Positions 16,308 to 24,339 of a stretch of DNA of 35,780 nt are shown here, piece after piece. The translations under genes were made by a program, and so were the position numbers. Numbering within the stretch: position 1 is the first letter of the stretch; each line of letters opens with the position of its first letter. This DNA comes from Terriglobia bacterium (GTDB lineage Bacteria; Acidobacteriota; Terriglobia; Bryobacterales; Bryobacteraceae), in the NCBI GenBank assembly GCA_025358575.1, contig JANYJA010000133.1:1-35780 (forward strand). Direction: 5' to 3'. The notes beneath the pieces are model-generated. The model worked only from the letters and a program-made list of their open reading frames with translations, did no database searches and had not been told where the DNA came from.

Positions 16308-17642
16308 TTGCCCGTAAATGACAGTTCCAGCTCCGCCACGCCGAAAGTAGCACCTGCCGAAGGGAAACTCGGAGTTCTGATTCCGGGAATGGGCGCAGTG
16401 ACCACCACGATGATCGCTGGGGTTGAGGCAATCAAGCGAGGTCTCGCCCAACCGATCGGCTCAGTAACCCAGCTTTCCACCATTCGCCTCGGAAAAAGGA
16501 CGGACAACAACAGCCCCAAGATTAAAGATTTTCTGCCCCTCGCGGGATTGAACGATCTCACCTTTGGAACGTGGGATATCTACGAAGATAACTGTTACGA
16601 GGCAGCGATCCACGCCGGTGTTATCGAAAAAACGATGCTGGACCAGGTGAAAGAGCCATTGCAGGCAATCAAACCCATGAAAGCGGTATTCGATTCCGAG
16701 TACGTAAAGCGCATCACGGGCCCGAATCAAAAGCCAAAGGGTTCGAAGATGGATCACGCCGAAATGCTGATGGACGACATTCGCTCGTTTAAAGAGCGCA
16801 CCGGCTCCTCGCGACTTTCGATGATCTGGTGCGGTTCAACCGAAGTGTTTCACAGACCTGCCGCGGTGCACGCCACGCTGAAGGATTTCGAGTGCGGGCT
16901 GCAGAAGAACGATGCGGAAATTTCGCCCAGCCAGATTTATGCGTACGCAGCGCTCAAATCCGGCGTGCCGTACGCTAACGGCGCGCCACACCTTACAGTG
17001 GACGCGCCCGCGTTGATGGAGCTCGCGAGAGAGCGGCAGGTGCCGATTTGCGGCAAGGATTTTAAGACCGGGCAGACACTAATGAAAACCATTCTGGCGC
17101 CAGGCCTGAAGTCGCGCATGCTGGGAATTTCGGGCTGGTTCTCAACCAACATTCTGGGCAATCGCGACGGCGAAGTTCTGGACGATCCGGGATCGTTCAA
17201 GTCCAAGGAAGAGTCAAAGCTTTCCGCGCTGGACCAAATTTTGCAGCCTGAACTTTACCCGGATTTGTACAAAGACGTTTATCACAAGGTTCGGATCAAC
17301 TACTATCCCCCGCGCGGCGATTCGAAAGAAGGCTGGGACAACATCGATATCTTCGGCTGGATGGGCTACCCGATGCAGATCAAGATCGACTTTCTGTGCC
17401 GCGACTCCATTCTGGCGGCACCGCTGGTGCTGGACCTGATCCTGTTCATGGATTTGGCACAGCGAGCGGGCATGCGCGGGATTCAGGAGTGGTTGTCGTT
17501 CTACTTCAAAGCGCCGATGACGGCACCGGGGTTATATGCGGAACACGACCTCTTCATCCAGCTCATGAAGTTAAAGAACACGCTCCGGTGGATGAAAGGC
17601 GAACAACTAATTACCCATCTGGGCTTGGAATATTACGACTAA
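16308..17642 (+). CDS. ino1: myo-inositol-1-phosphate synthase
   Basis: This 444-residue enzyme isomerises glucose-6-phosphate to 1L-myo-inositol-1-phosphate using bound NAD, the entry step to inositol compounds. It has the family's Rossmann start LGVLIPGMGAVTTTMIAGVEA (21-41), then FGTWDIYEDNCYEAA, the catalytic-domain segment VPICGKDFKTGQTLMKTILAPGLKSR and WFSTNILGNRDGEVLDDP, plus the C-terminal DSILAAPLVLDLILFMDLA. All are typical of Inositol-1-P synthases. The start is TTG, chosen because GGAGAG sits eight bases upstream and no ATG precedes the conserved core. Inositol-1-phosphate is used for phosphatidylinositol or other inositol lipids and for osmolytes; which applies here is not shown. 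It is followed 52 bases later by an epimerase on the same strand. Confidence 0.93.
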   Translation: MPVNDSSSSATPKVAPAEGKLGVLIPGMGAVTTTMIAGVEAIKRGLAQPIGSVTQLSTIRLGKRTDNNSPKIKDFLPLAGLNDLTFGTWDIYEDNCYEAAIHAGVIEKTMLDQVKEPLQAIKPMKAVFDSEYVKRITGPNQKPKGSKMDHAEMLMDDIRSFKERTGSSRLSMIWCGSTEVFHRPAAVHATLKDFECGLQKNDAEISPSQIYAYAALKSGVPYANGAPHLTVDAPALMELARERQVPICGKDFKTGQTLMKTILAPGLKSRMLGISGWFSTNILGNRDGEVLDDPGSFKSKEESKLSALDQILQPELYPDLYKDVYHKVRINYYPPRGDSKEGWDNIDIFGWMGYPMQIKIDFLCRDSILAAPLVLDLILFMDLAQRAGMRGIQEWLSFYFKAPMTAPGLYAEHDLFIQLMKLKNTLRWMKGEQLITHLGLEYYD

Positions 17643-17694
17643 TCGCGATATGATGCGCGTTTATTCGCGTTAATAGAGTGATCGTTTTCTCGAC

Positions 17695-18693
17695 ATGAAA
17701 GTCCTCGTAATTGGTGGGACGATGTTCATCGGCCGCCGGCTTGTAGCGGAATTACTGCTGGCCGGGCACGATGTCACGATCCTCCATCGAAAACCGAAGC
17801 ACGACCTGGGACGACGGGTGGAAAACCTGCTCGCGGACCGGAACGACCCCGCGCAAGTCCGCGGCGCTCTGGAAGGCCGCCGCTTTGAAGCGGTGTTCGA
17901 CAACGTCTACGACTGGCAGCGCGGCACCACCGCCGCCCAAGTGGAAGCGACAGCGCAGGTCTGCGGCGACCGCCTGTCTCGTTATATTTTCATCTCTAGC
18001 GTGGCCGCTTATGGAGACGGGCTCAACCACTACGAAGACGACCCACTAGCGCCCGACGACCATGCCGACGCCTACGTGCGCAATAAGGCAATGACCGAAC
18101 GGCTGCTCTTTCGGCTGCACCAGAGGACGGGATTTCCGATCGTCACGTTCCGTCCGCCGTTCATTTATGGACCCGGGAATCCTTTCTACCGGGAACAATT
18201 TTTCTGGGACCGGATGCGCGCTAAGCGGCCGATTATCATTCCCGGAGACGGCAATCGCCTGATGCAGTTCGTTTATGTGAAAGATCTGGTTACGGCCTGT
18301 GTCAAAAGCCTCACCGACCCCGCGGCCGAGGGCGAAGCTTTCAACATCGGTAACGAGAAGCCGGTGACACAGCTCGACTTGGTGAAGATCCTGGGTACGG
18401 CGGCAGGCAAGGCGCCCGTGATTGCGCGCGTGCCCCGCGACCGCATCATCGAAGCCGGGGGGAATCCGATGGGCGACCCGGCCTATTTTGGCGTGTACTT
18501 CGACGTTCCGCCGATCACGGAGGCTATCGGCAAATTAAGACGATTGCTGAAACTCACTCCGACTCCGTTTGAGGCAGGGCTCAAGGAGACGTATAAGTGG
18601 TATGTCCGGAACCACAAAGGCCCCGTGCTCGATACTACGTTCGAAGATAATCTTCTGCAATACGCGAAAGCCGCCGGCGCTTCCGAAGATTAA
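17695..18693 (+). CDS. NAD(P)-dependent epimerase/dehydratase (extended SDR)
   Basis: This 332-residue extended short-chain dehydrogenase acts on nucleotide sugars or a similar substrate. The N-terminal nucleotide motif is GGTMFIGRRL (7-16), the atypical G-G-T-x-F-I-G form used by a subgroup close to plant CSP41 and chlorophyll-linked reductases. The SSVAAYGDG strand (101-109) and the Y127xxxK131 pair give the catalytic residues. RPPFIYGPG is the substrate-loop signature. The C-terminal half (about 190-330) fits substrate binding. The substrate is not readable from sequence. It overlaps the convergent membrane-protein gene by four bases (TTAA, shared as stop on both strands). It may be co-transcribed with ino1. 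Confidence 0.9.
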   Translation: MKVLVIGGTMFIGRRLVAELLLAGHDVTILHRKPKHDLGRRVENLLADRNDPAQVRGALEGRRFEAVFDNVYDWQRGTTAAQVEATAQVCGDRLSRYIFISSVAAYGDGLNHYEDDPLAPDDHADAYVRNKAMTERLLFRLHQRTGFPIVTFRPPFIYGPGNPFYREQFFWDRMRAKRPIIIPGDGNRLMQFVYVKDLVTACVKSLTDPAAEGEAFNIGNEKPVTQLDLVKILGTAAGKAPVIARVPRDRIIEAGGNPMGDPAYFGVYFDVPPITEAIGKLRRLLKLTPTPFEAGLKETYKWYVRNHKGPVLDTTFEDNLLQYAKAAGASED

Positions 18694-19718
18694 TCCTTTG
18701 CTGGAGGTGCCACGGGGGTAACCGGGAGCACGACGGGAGCCTGGGTCGTTTGGCGCTGGGAGCGCTGATCATCGTCTTTTTCGGCCACCAGTGAACGCAG
18801 TCGCAGCAAATTCTTCAGGGCGCTAAACCAGAACGGGGCTCCAAAACTGAGCAGCATGGTGGAAAGCAGAACACCCGGAATCTTGGACCATTTCCATTGC
18901 TTGAGCCATTCGGGACCCATAGTCGGGATGATGATGAGATCGTTGCTAGCGAGAATGCGGATTTGCTCGCGATCCCCATCGGTCAATTTCGAGACTGAAC
19001 CGTCGGGAGGCGCGATGGGCGCGGCATTGATTTGAACTGCCTTCTGCACCAGTGTGCTTCGCAAAGCGTCGTCCATGGATAATCGGCTAAAAAGCGCGAT
19101 GGCGTCGAGCTGCAAAAGTATCGCGATGAACAGCCCGCACCCAAAAGTAATGCGCCGGGTGCTGAGCGTGAATCGCGAAGACACCCGATCGATGGTCTGG
19201 TCGAACCAGCCATTGATCTTGCCCACGAAATCGCTCTTGCACTCCCGGAGGATTGCCAGGCTGTACCGGCGGGCGTTGGATAACGCGGGATTCTCCTGCT
19301 CGATAGTGAGGGCTTCACTTCGAATTCGCTCAATGGTTACGCTGGGGTTGGAGACGCCGTTGTTGGCAAGGGCCGTGAGCAACTGCGTCTGCATTGATCG
19401 CTCCAGGGGCTGCAGACCACCGCCAGCAGCGAACTCGAGCAGAATCTTCGTCAGCTCTTCGCGATGAATCACGTTTCCAAGCCCCCGTTTTCCGTCGCGA
19501 ATCAGAGGGTGACTCAACACCTGCCGGGCGATGGTGCTGGCGATTTCGTGAGTGAGGGCCGGATCGAGCTGTTCGAGCAGGGTAGTAAGACCAAGCCACA
19601 GGTACTTGCCCCGCGTGTCGCGGACACTCATCACGAACTGAGTGAGCACGGTCACGATCATGCTGACAACCAACATGACCATGGTGACGCCGACCAGAAT
19701 GTCAACGGATTTCAGCAT
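18690..19718 (-). CDS. membrane protein of unknown function
   Basis: This 342-residue protein has three hydrophobic segments: about 8-30 (VGVTMVMLVVSMIVTVLTQFVM), a middle one near 193-212 (ITFGCGLFIAILLQLDAIALF) and one near 288-305 (VLLSTMLLSFGAPFWFSAL). A cytosolic or periplasmic helical region of about 160 residues lies between the first two, with the run of charged helices ERIRSEALTIEQENPALS. The tail is Pro/Thr/Gln-rich (QTTQAPVVLPVTPVAPPAKD). Similar proteins in several phyla are annotated only as hypothetical membrane proteins, and no catalytic motif is visible. It stands alone on the minus strand, downstream of the next gene's terminator, so it should have its own promoter. Confidence 0.75.
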   Translation of the reverse strand: MLKSVDILVGVTMVMLVVSMIVTVLTQFVMSVRDTRGKYLWLGLTTLLEQLDPALTHEIASTIARQVLSHPLIRDGKRGLGNVIHREELTKILLEFAAGGGLQPLERSMQTQLLTALANNGVSNPSVTIERIRSEALTIEQENPALSNARRYSLAILRECKSDFVGKINGWFDQTIDRVSSRFTLSTRRITFGCGLFIAILLQLDAIALFSRLSMDDALRSTLVQKAVQINAAPIAPPDGSVSKLTDGDREQIRILASNDLIIIPTMGPEWLKQWKWSKIPGVLLSTMLLSFGAPFWFSALKNLLRLRSLVAEKDDDQRSQRQTTQAPVVLPVTPVAPPAKD

Positions 19719-19786
19719 TCATTTAGCTTGCAGCCGGCGGCAATTTGCAAAGGCGTGATCGGCATTCCCGCTAATTTTACTTCAAA

Positions 19787-19818
19787 TGAACCAGCCTTTA
19801 ATCCCACATTCTGGTTCA
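19787..19818. repeat. inverted repeat TGAACCAG / CTGGTTCA upstream of the membrane protein gene
   Basis: Perfect eight-base arms (19787-19794 and 19811-19818) with a 16-base spacer lie 69 bases upstream of the minus-strand ATG at 19718. TTCAAAT occurs next to both arms (19781-19787 and 19815-19821). There is no T-run of terminator type on the strand of interest, so an operator-like arrangement is more likely than a terminator. Confidence 0.4.
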
Positions 19819-19821
19819 AAT

Positions 19822-19854
19822 CAAAAAAAAAGGCGCTCCGGACCGGAGCGCCTT
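19822..19854 (-). terminator. intrinsic terminator of the secreted repeat-type protein gene
   Basis: Read on the minus strand, arms of 12 bases (19854-19843 and 19841-19830, AAGGCGCTCCGG and its complement) form a GC-rich hairpin followed by a run of T residues down to 19822. It starts 22 bases after the stop codon of the gene at 19877-21097. Confidence 0.9.
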
Positions 19855-19876
19855 CAGTGCGTGAATTGGAATCGCC

Positions 19877-21097
19877 CTAACGCCTGCGGCGTGCCACCGG
19901 CCGTTTGTGAACAGGGGCTGGTGCTGCCGCTCCCGGCCACCCCTTCAGATCCGTGCGTTCCACCTCGAACGTGATCATGTAAGGGTCTTTTGCGAATGCC
20001 GAGGGCGAGCCTTTGAAAGAAAGTTCCGTCCCCGGTTCCACCTTGCCGCGAAGGGGAGTTTCAAAATTGAGTGTTGCGTCCCCGCCCTGGTTTTCAATAG
20101 CTAGCACAATCTGTTTCGGATTCACGGCTGGCGTCAGCGAAACTACCTTACCCTTGAATTCCTGCGGCACCAGGGCACCTTTCATGTTCTTTTCGAAGTA
20201 CGAGGGGCCCTCGTCACCCGTGAGCGCGGCCTTCAGATTCTTCCACATGGCCATGTCAGGGTGCTGCTTGTTGTACTCTTCTTCGCTCCCGGCCTTCTCT
20301 TTTTCGATTTCAACAACGCTCTTCAGGACAAAGCCCTGCGGAGGCAGCGCCGATTTCGCGGCGGCGGCTTTCAGGTCATCCAAGCCCGTTTCGTCGCCGT
20401 GATAACCCACGTATGCCCGCTTCAAATACGCGTCGGTCGAGGCGCGTCCCGCATCGGTAAGCGCCCCGGGACCGGTAAGAGCGGACGCGCGCGCGAACGA
20501 GTAGAGCGCTTCCGGTGTTCTGGCCATCACCTTCTGAAGCGCAATCACAGTCCCCAGCCAGTACGATACTTGCGCATTCGCGTCATTCATCCCAAGCACC
20601 TTCTTGAACTCGGCTTCCGCGGTGGGGTTATCTTTACTCTGCATGGCAATCCATCCCAAAGTAGTGTGCGCTTGGACTTCGGTGGCGCTGCGAGCTTTCT
20701 GCCAATCGGCATCGCTGACAGTGTCTGGCTTCACCGCCGGCGCGAAATAGGTATCGAGGTTCGAGACGATTGTATTGGCAGCTTTCTGCCCCGCCGCCAA
20801 CGAGTCCGGAGTCGGCTTCGCTCCCAACGTCGCCGTCTCCATTTGACTGTAGCTCTGGAGTTCGATCAACACTCGATCGTTCTTGTAATCCGAGTCCGGA
20901 TATTTTTCCTTCCAGGTATTAATCAGGGCCAGACGCTTATTGGGATCGGTCTCTTTAGAAACACTGTTGTAGAGATCGTATTCCGCCTGATCCTTGACCG
21001 CCTTTTTCTTGGGAGCATCTTGCGCGAATGCCTGCGTCGCCCCCAAAGCCGCTATCACGGCCATCCCTAAAAACGCTTTCGCTACTCGATTGAGCAC
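19877..21097 (-). CDS. secreted protein with TPR-like helical region, unknown function
   Basis: This protein of about 406 residues is exported: VLNRVAKAFLGMAVIAALGATQAFA is a clear signal peptide with cleavage before QD. I chose the GTG at 21097 because GGGAGG lies six bases before it; the ATG eight codons upstream has no ribosome site. The mature N-terminal two thirds are helical and repeat-like: 'LINTWKEKYPDSDYKNDRVLIELQSY', 'TTLGWIAMQSKDNPTAEAEFKKVLGMNDANAQVSYWLGTVIAL' and 'PEALYSFARAS' look like degenerate TPR hairpins. The last about 110 residues are beta-rich (KGKVVSLTPAVNPKQIVLAIENQ) and end in an Arg-rich tail (KRPVARRRR). The family occurs in Acidobacteriota. A scaffold or envelope assembly role is possible but unproven. 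Confidence 0.82.
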   Translation of the reverse strand: MLNRVAKAFLGMAVIAALGATQAFAQDAPKKKAVKDQAEYDLYNSVSKETDPNKRLALINTWKEKYPDSDYKNDRVLIELQSYSQMETATLGAKPTPDSLAAGQKAANTIVSNLDTYFAPAVKPDTVSDADWQKARSATEVQAHTTLGWIAMQSKDNPTAEAEFKKVLGMNDANAQVSYWLGTVIALQKVMARTPEALYSFARASALTGPGALTDAGRASTDAYLKRAYVGYHGDETGLDDLKAAAAKSALPPQGFVLKSVVEIEKEKAGSEEEYNKQHPDMAMWKNLKAALTGDEGPSYFEKNMKGALVPQEFKGKVVSLTPAVNPKQIVLAIENQGGDATLNFETPLRGKVEPGTELSFKGSPSAFAKDPYMITFEVERTDLKGWPGAAAPAPVHKRPVARRRR

Positions 21098-21298
21098 TCG
21101 CCGCCTCCCGTTACTGATCATGTTTTATGTTGTCGCTTCGGCTTGAATGAGCCACATCTATTCTTGATAGGGGACTAGCCTGCCGTTGAAATCCCGAGTG
21201 GCAGGTACTTGCGGAGTATAGCCGAACCAAATAGACTCCCGCAACATAAAGACGCCGGCAGGTCAAAAACGGTTCCGGCACGGGCTTGCGCATCCATC

Positions 21299-22783
21299 AT
21301 GTTAGAATCACCAAACCCGATGCGCTTCATGGACCTGGGGGTCATTCTGGCCTACCTGCTCGCCGTAACTTGGTTTGGCGCTCGGTTCCGCGGAAGTCAG
21401 AAAAGCCTCAAAGACTACTTCCTGGGCGGGAGAAATGCGCCCTGGTGGGCCATCAGCCTATCCATTGTTTCGGCCGAGACCAGCACCCTCACCATTGTTG
21501 GAACTCCGGCGCTGGCATTCGCTGGAAACATGGCATTCCTCCAAGTGGTGATGGGTTACCTGGTGGCACGAATCGTAATTTCCGTCGTCTTCCTGCCTCA
21601 GTACTTCAAGGGACAGATGTACACGGCTTATGAGTTGATGCAGCGTCGGTTCGGGTCGCGCATTCGCAAACTGACCGCGACCATCTTCTTGATTACGCGG
21701 GCTCTTGCCGAGGGCGTCCGGGTCTTCGCGATTTCCATTGTGATTTCGATCATTCTTGGAACCGGAGAAACCGCCTCCATCATCCTGATCGTCTGCCTGA
21801 CGCTCTTTTACACTTTTGAAGGCGGCATGACCGCCGTGATTTGGACGGACGTGGTCCAAATGGGTATGTATGTGGCGGGGGCGCTGCTTAGCTTTTTCAT
21901 CATTTTGCACAAAATTCCCGGCGGGTGGTCTCATGTAGTCGATGTGGCCCAGGCCCAAGGGAAATTTGCGGTATTCGATTTCTCCTTTGCACCTACAGCG
22001 GCGTTCTTCGCGCGACCCTATACTTTTCTGGCTGGCGCACTGGGCGGCTGCTTCCTGACTACCGCCAGCCACGGCACGGATCAACTCATCGTGCAGCGCC
22101 TGCTGAGTGCGCGGACGCAGAACCAGAGCCGCGCGGCCCTGCTCTCCAGCTGGGTGGTGGTGTTCTTTCAGTTTGGGCTGTTCCTTTTGATTGGGGTGTT
22201 GTTAGCGGTTTACTACCAGGACGCGCACGTGGCGCCTCCGCACCCGCTTGATCGGCTTTACCCGAAGTTCATCTGGGACAACCTGCCAATTGGCGTCGCG
22301 GGGCTTGTGATGGCCGCTATTCTAGCCGCGGCCATGGCAAATTTGAGCGCCGCGCTGAATTCGCTAGCGTCCACAACCGTAATGGATTTCTACCGGCCTC
22401 TGGTTGCCGCCGAGACGCCGGCGAGCAACGTTCGCTTTCTGCGCCTGGCCCGTTGGGCCACGGTGGCGTGGGGCGGGCTGCTGGTGGTAATAGGTCTGGT
22501 CGCTTCTCACTGGGGGTCGGTGCTGGAGTCCGGGCTTTCCATCGCGTCAGTCACGCTAGGTATTCTATTGGGCGTGTTTTTGTTAGGTGTTTTGACTCGT
22601 CGCGTCGGAGAGCGGGCCGCGATTGCGGGCGTGCTGGCAGGCCTCTGCGCCATCCTTTACGTGAAACTGAGCACCCACATTGCTTTTACCTGGTGGGTTC
22701 TAATTGGCAGCACGGTGACGTTTGCAGCGGGGTACGCAGTCTCATTCTTAATTCGGGAGCCGACAGCATGGACAACGAACTAA
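21299..22783 (+). CDS. sodium:solute symporter (SSS family)
   Basis: This protein of about 494 residues has some 13 hydrophobic segments of the sodium/solute symporter family (SSS, TC 2.A.21). Typical pieces are DYFLGGRNAPWWAISLSIVSAETSTLTIVGTPALAF (TM1-2 with the Na-site region), the following TM with ALAEGVRVFA, SHGTDQLIVQRLLSARTQNQSR in mid-protein, and AILAAAMANLSAALNSLASTTVMDFYRPL near the C-terminus. It imports an unknown solute such as a sugar, nucleoside, proline-like compound or carboxylate together with Na+. Possible starts are 21299, 21320 and 21329; none has a strong ribosome site, so the longest plausible one is used. It overlaps the permease by 16 bases, and the divergent secreted protein shares the upstream intergenic region. 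Confidence 0.92.
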   Translation: MLESPNPMRFMDLGVILAYLLAVTWFGARFRGSQKSLKDYFLGGRNAPWWAISLSIVSAETSTLTIVGTPALAFAGNMAFLQVVMGYLVARIVISVVFLPQYFKGQMYTAYELMQRRFGSRIRKLTATIFLITRALAEGVRVFAISIVISIILGTGETASIILIVCLTLFYTFEGGMTAVIWTDVVQMGMYVAGALLSFFIILHKIPGGWSHVVDVAQAQGKFAVFDFSFAPTAAFFARPYTFLAGALGGCFLTTASHGTDQLIVQRLLSARTQNQSRAALLSSWVVVFFQFGLFLLIGVLLAVYYQDAHVAPPHPLDRLYPKFIWDNLPIGVAGLVMAAILAAAMANLSAALNSLASTTVMDFYRPLVAAETPASNVRFLRLARWATVAWGGLLVVIGLVASHWGSVLESGLSIASVTLGILLGVFLLGVLTRRVGERAAIAGVLAGLCAILYVKLSTHIAFTWWVLIGSTVTFAAGYAVSFLIREPTAWTTN

Positions 22784-24138
22784 AGCGCGATCTCGGCCTC
22801 TGGAGCGCAGTCGCGATCGTCATCGGCACCGTAATAGGGAGCGGTTTGTTCCGCGTGCCCCAGGCGATGATCCAAAACGTGGGGTCGGTGAGGTGGCTGT
22901 TTGTGGTCTGGATCGTCGGCGGAATCTTGTCGCTGGCTGGGGCTTTGAGCTATGCGGAACTCGCCGCCGCGATGCCCGGGGCCGGCGGAGAGTATGTTTA
23001 TTTGTCGGAAGCCTACGGCCCGGTGTGGGGTTATTTGTATGGCTGGACGCAAATGTGGGTCGCGAAAAGCGGATCTATTGCCACCCTGGCGACGGCATTC
23101 TTTGAATATTTAGCGCAATTTCGCCCCGAATTAGAGCAAGTATTTTATCGGGTGCCGCTTCCGCTGGGCGAACACGGCGGACCGCTTGAGTTGCGCTACG
23201 GACAACTGCTTGCCATGGTGCTCATCCTGGTTCTTGCGGGAATTAATTATTTCGGCGTTCGCGTCGGTGGCAACGTTCAGGTGGTGATGACCGGAGTCAA
23301 GGTGGCTCTGATCGCCTTTGTGATCCTGGCGGGACTTTTGCACGCGGTGACTCCCGAGGCGGCGGCACCCAGCGCCCCCCTGGTTCCTCTAACTGCCGCC
23401 GGCTTTTTTGCGGCTCTGGTTGCCGCGCTCTGGGCTTACGACGGCTGGAATAACGTGAGCTTGGTGGCATCGGAAATTCAACGCCCGCAACGCAACCTGC
23501 CGATCGCGTTAATTTGGGGCACGGTCGTCGTGATTGCCATCTATCTGGCCGCAAATGTCGCGTATTTCCATATTTTGAGCCCTGCCGAGGTAGCCGGACA
23601 TAAACGAGTCGCCGCGGAAATGATGCAACGAATATTCGGTGGGATGGGCGCCCAAGCGGTATCGGTTGCGGTCATGATATCCATCTTTGCGGCACTGAAT
23701 GGATCTATCCTTACCGGATCGCGCGTGCCCTACGCTATGGCGAAAGATCGGAGATTTTTCCCTGCAATGGCGCACGTTCATCCCGTGTATCGCACTCCAG
23801 GGGTCGCGATTTTAGGGCTCAGCGCATGGGCCGCCGTGCTCGTGTTTTCCGGCCGCTACGATCAATTGTTCACCTACGTTATTTTTGCCAGTTGGGCGCT
23901 CTACGGCATGACGACGGCCGCGGTGGTGGTGCTGCGCGTGCGACGGCGTGATATGAATCGGCCCTATCGAACGCTGGGTTATCCTGTGGTTCCAGTACTT
24001 TTTGTAATCGCGGCTCTTCTTTTGGAGGTTTTTACAATAAGAAACTCTCCCAGAGAATCTATCCTAGGCATTGGGATAGTATTATCCGGTTTGCCGTTCT
24101 ACTTTTACTGGAAAAAGCGGCATTATGATAAGATTTGA
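22768..24138 (+). CDS. amino acid permease (APC superfamily)
   Basis: This 456-residue inner-membrane transporter has about 12 hydrophobic segments and is of the LAT/APA amino-acid type. It begins MDNELKRDLGLWSAVAIVIGTVIGSGLFRVP, in which IGSGLFRVP is the unwound TM1 substrate motif. GALSYAELAAAMPGAGGEYVYLSEAYGP (TM2-3) and ALWAYDGWNNVSLVASEIQRPQRNLP (TM6-7) are hallmarks. The ATG at 22768 has GGGAG eight bases upstream and lies 16 bases inside the symporter gene; a much longer frame from 22453 is only an out-of-frame extension over that gene. The two transporters are therefore probably co-translated, perhaps taking up related nutrients. The substrate is not predictable from sequence. Confidence 0.93.
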   Translation: MDNELKRDLGLWSAVAIVIGTVIGSGLFRVPQAMIQNVGSVRWLFVVWIVGGILSLAGALSYAELAAAMPGAGGEYVYLSEAYGPVWGYLYGWTQMWVAKSGSIATLATAFFEYLAQFRPELEQVFYRVPLPLGEHGGPLELRYGQLLAMVLILVLAGINYFGVRVGGNVQVVMTGVKVALIAFVILAGLLHAVTPEAAAPSAPLVPLTAAGFFAALVAALWAYDGWNNVSLVASEIQRPQRNLPIALIWGTVVVIAIYLAANVAYFHILSPAEVAGHKRVAAEMMQRIFGGMGAQAVSVAVMISIFAALNGSILTGSRVPYAMAKDRRFFPAMAHVHPVYRTPGVAILGLSAWAAVLVFSGRYDQLFTYVIFASWALYGMTTAAVVVLRVRRRDMNRPYRTLGYPVVPVLFVIAALLLEVFTIRNSPRESILGIGIVLSGLPFYFYWKKRHYDKI

Positions 24139-24200
24139 GCATGGTGGCTGCCTTGTAAAGGCGCTTCCCACAGGGCAACAACACCGACTCTGGTTTTTTT

Positions 24201-24216
24201 GTTCTGATTTCAGAAC
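24201..24216. promoter_or_regulatory. palindrome, copy 1 (GTTCTGATTTCAGAAC)
   Basis: GTTCTGA/TCAGAAC arms of seven bases surround a central TT. An almost identical copy occurs 85 bases downstream, flanking a possible promoter (TTGCCT 24230-24235, 18 bases, TAATTA 24254-24259). Two such copies before one gene suggest binding of a dimeric regulator with looping or cooperative contacts. Confidence 0.6.
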
Positions 24217-24229
24217 AAAGTGCTTGCTA

Positions 24230-24259
24230 TTGCCTTAAACATGGAGTAAAACCTAATTA
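24230..24259 (+). promoter_or_regulatory. possible promoter between the two palindromes
   Basis: TTGCCT and TAATTA are separated by 18 bases. The fit to a sigma-70-type promoter is moderate, but it is the best candidate in the 200-base gap between the permease and the AT-hook gene, and the palindromes lie on both sides. Confidence 0.4.
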
Positions 24260-24285
24260 TAGGGGCGGTCTGTTCCCAAGGGTTT

Positions 24286-24301
24286 GTTCTGGTTTCAGAA
24301 C
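24286..24301. promoter_or_regulatory. palindrome, copy 2 (GTTCTGGTTTCAGAAC)
   Basis: It differs from copy 1 at one base, with arms GTTCTG/CAGAAC. The centres of the two copies are 85 bases apart, about eight turns of DNA. It ends 38 bases before the GTG start of the AT-hook protein, so it would lie in the 5' leader if transcription starts after the possible promoter. Confidence 0.6.
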
Positions 24302-24339
24302 GCCACCTGCCTGCCCCTGGGGCTTTTTTGGAGGCGCTC

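Noticed and set aside
20261-21070. 269-codon plus-strand frame opposite the secreted TPR-like gene
   Set aside because: Arg-rich shadow; the opposite strand has signal peptide, ribosome site and terminator.
24201-24301. LexA (SOS) boxes
   Set aside because: Arms GTTCTG/CAGAAC with four to two central bases do not match the known GTTC-N7-GTTC or GAAC-N4-GTTC forms, and no SOS gene is adjacent.
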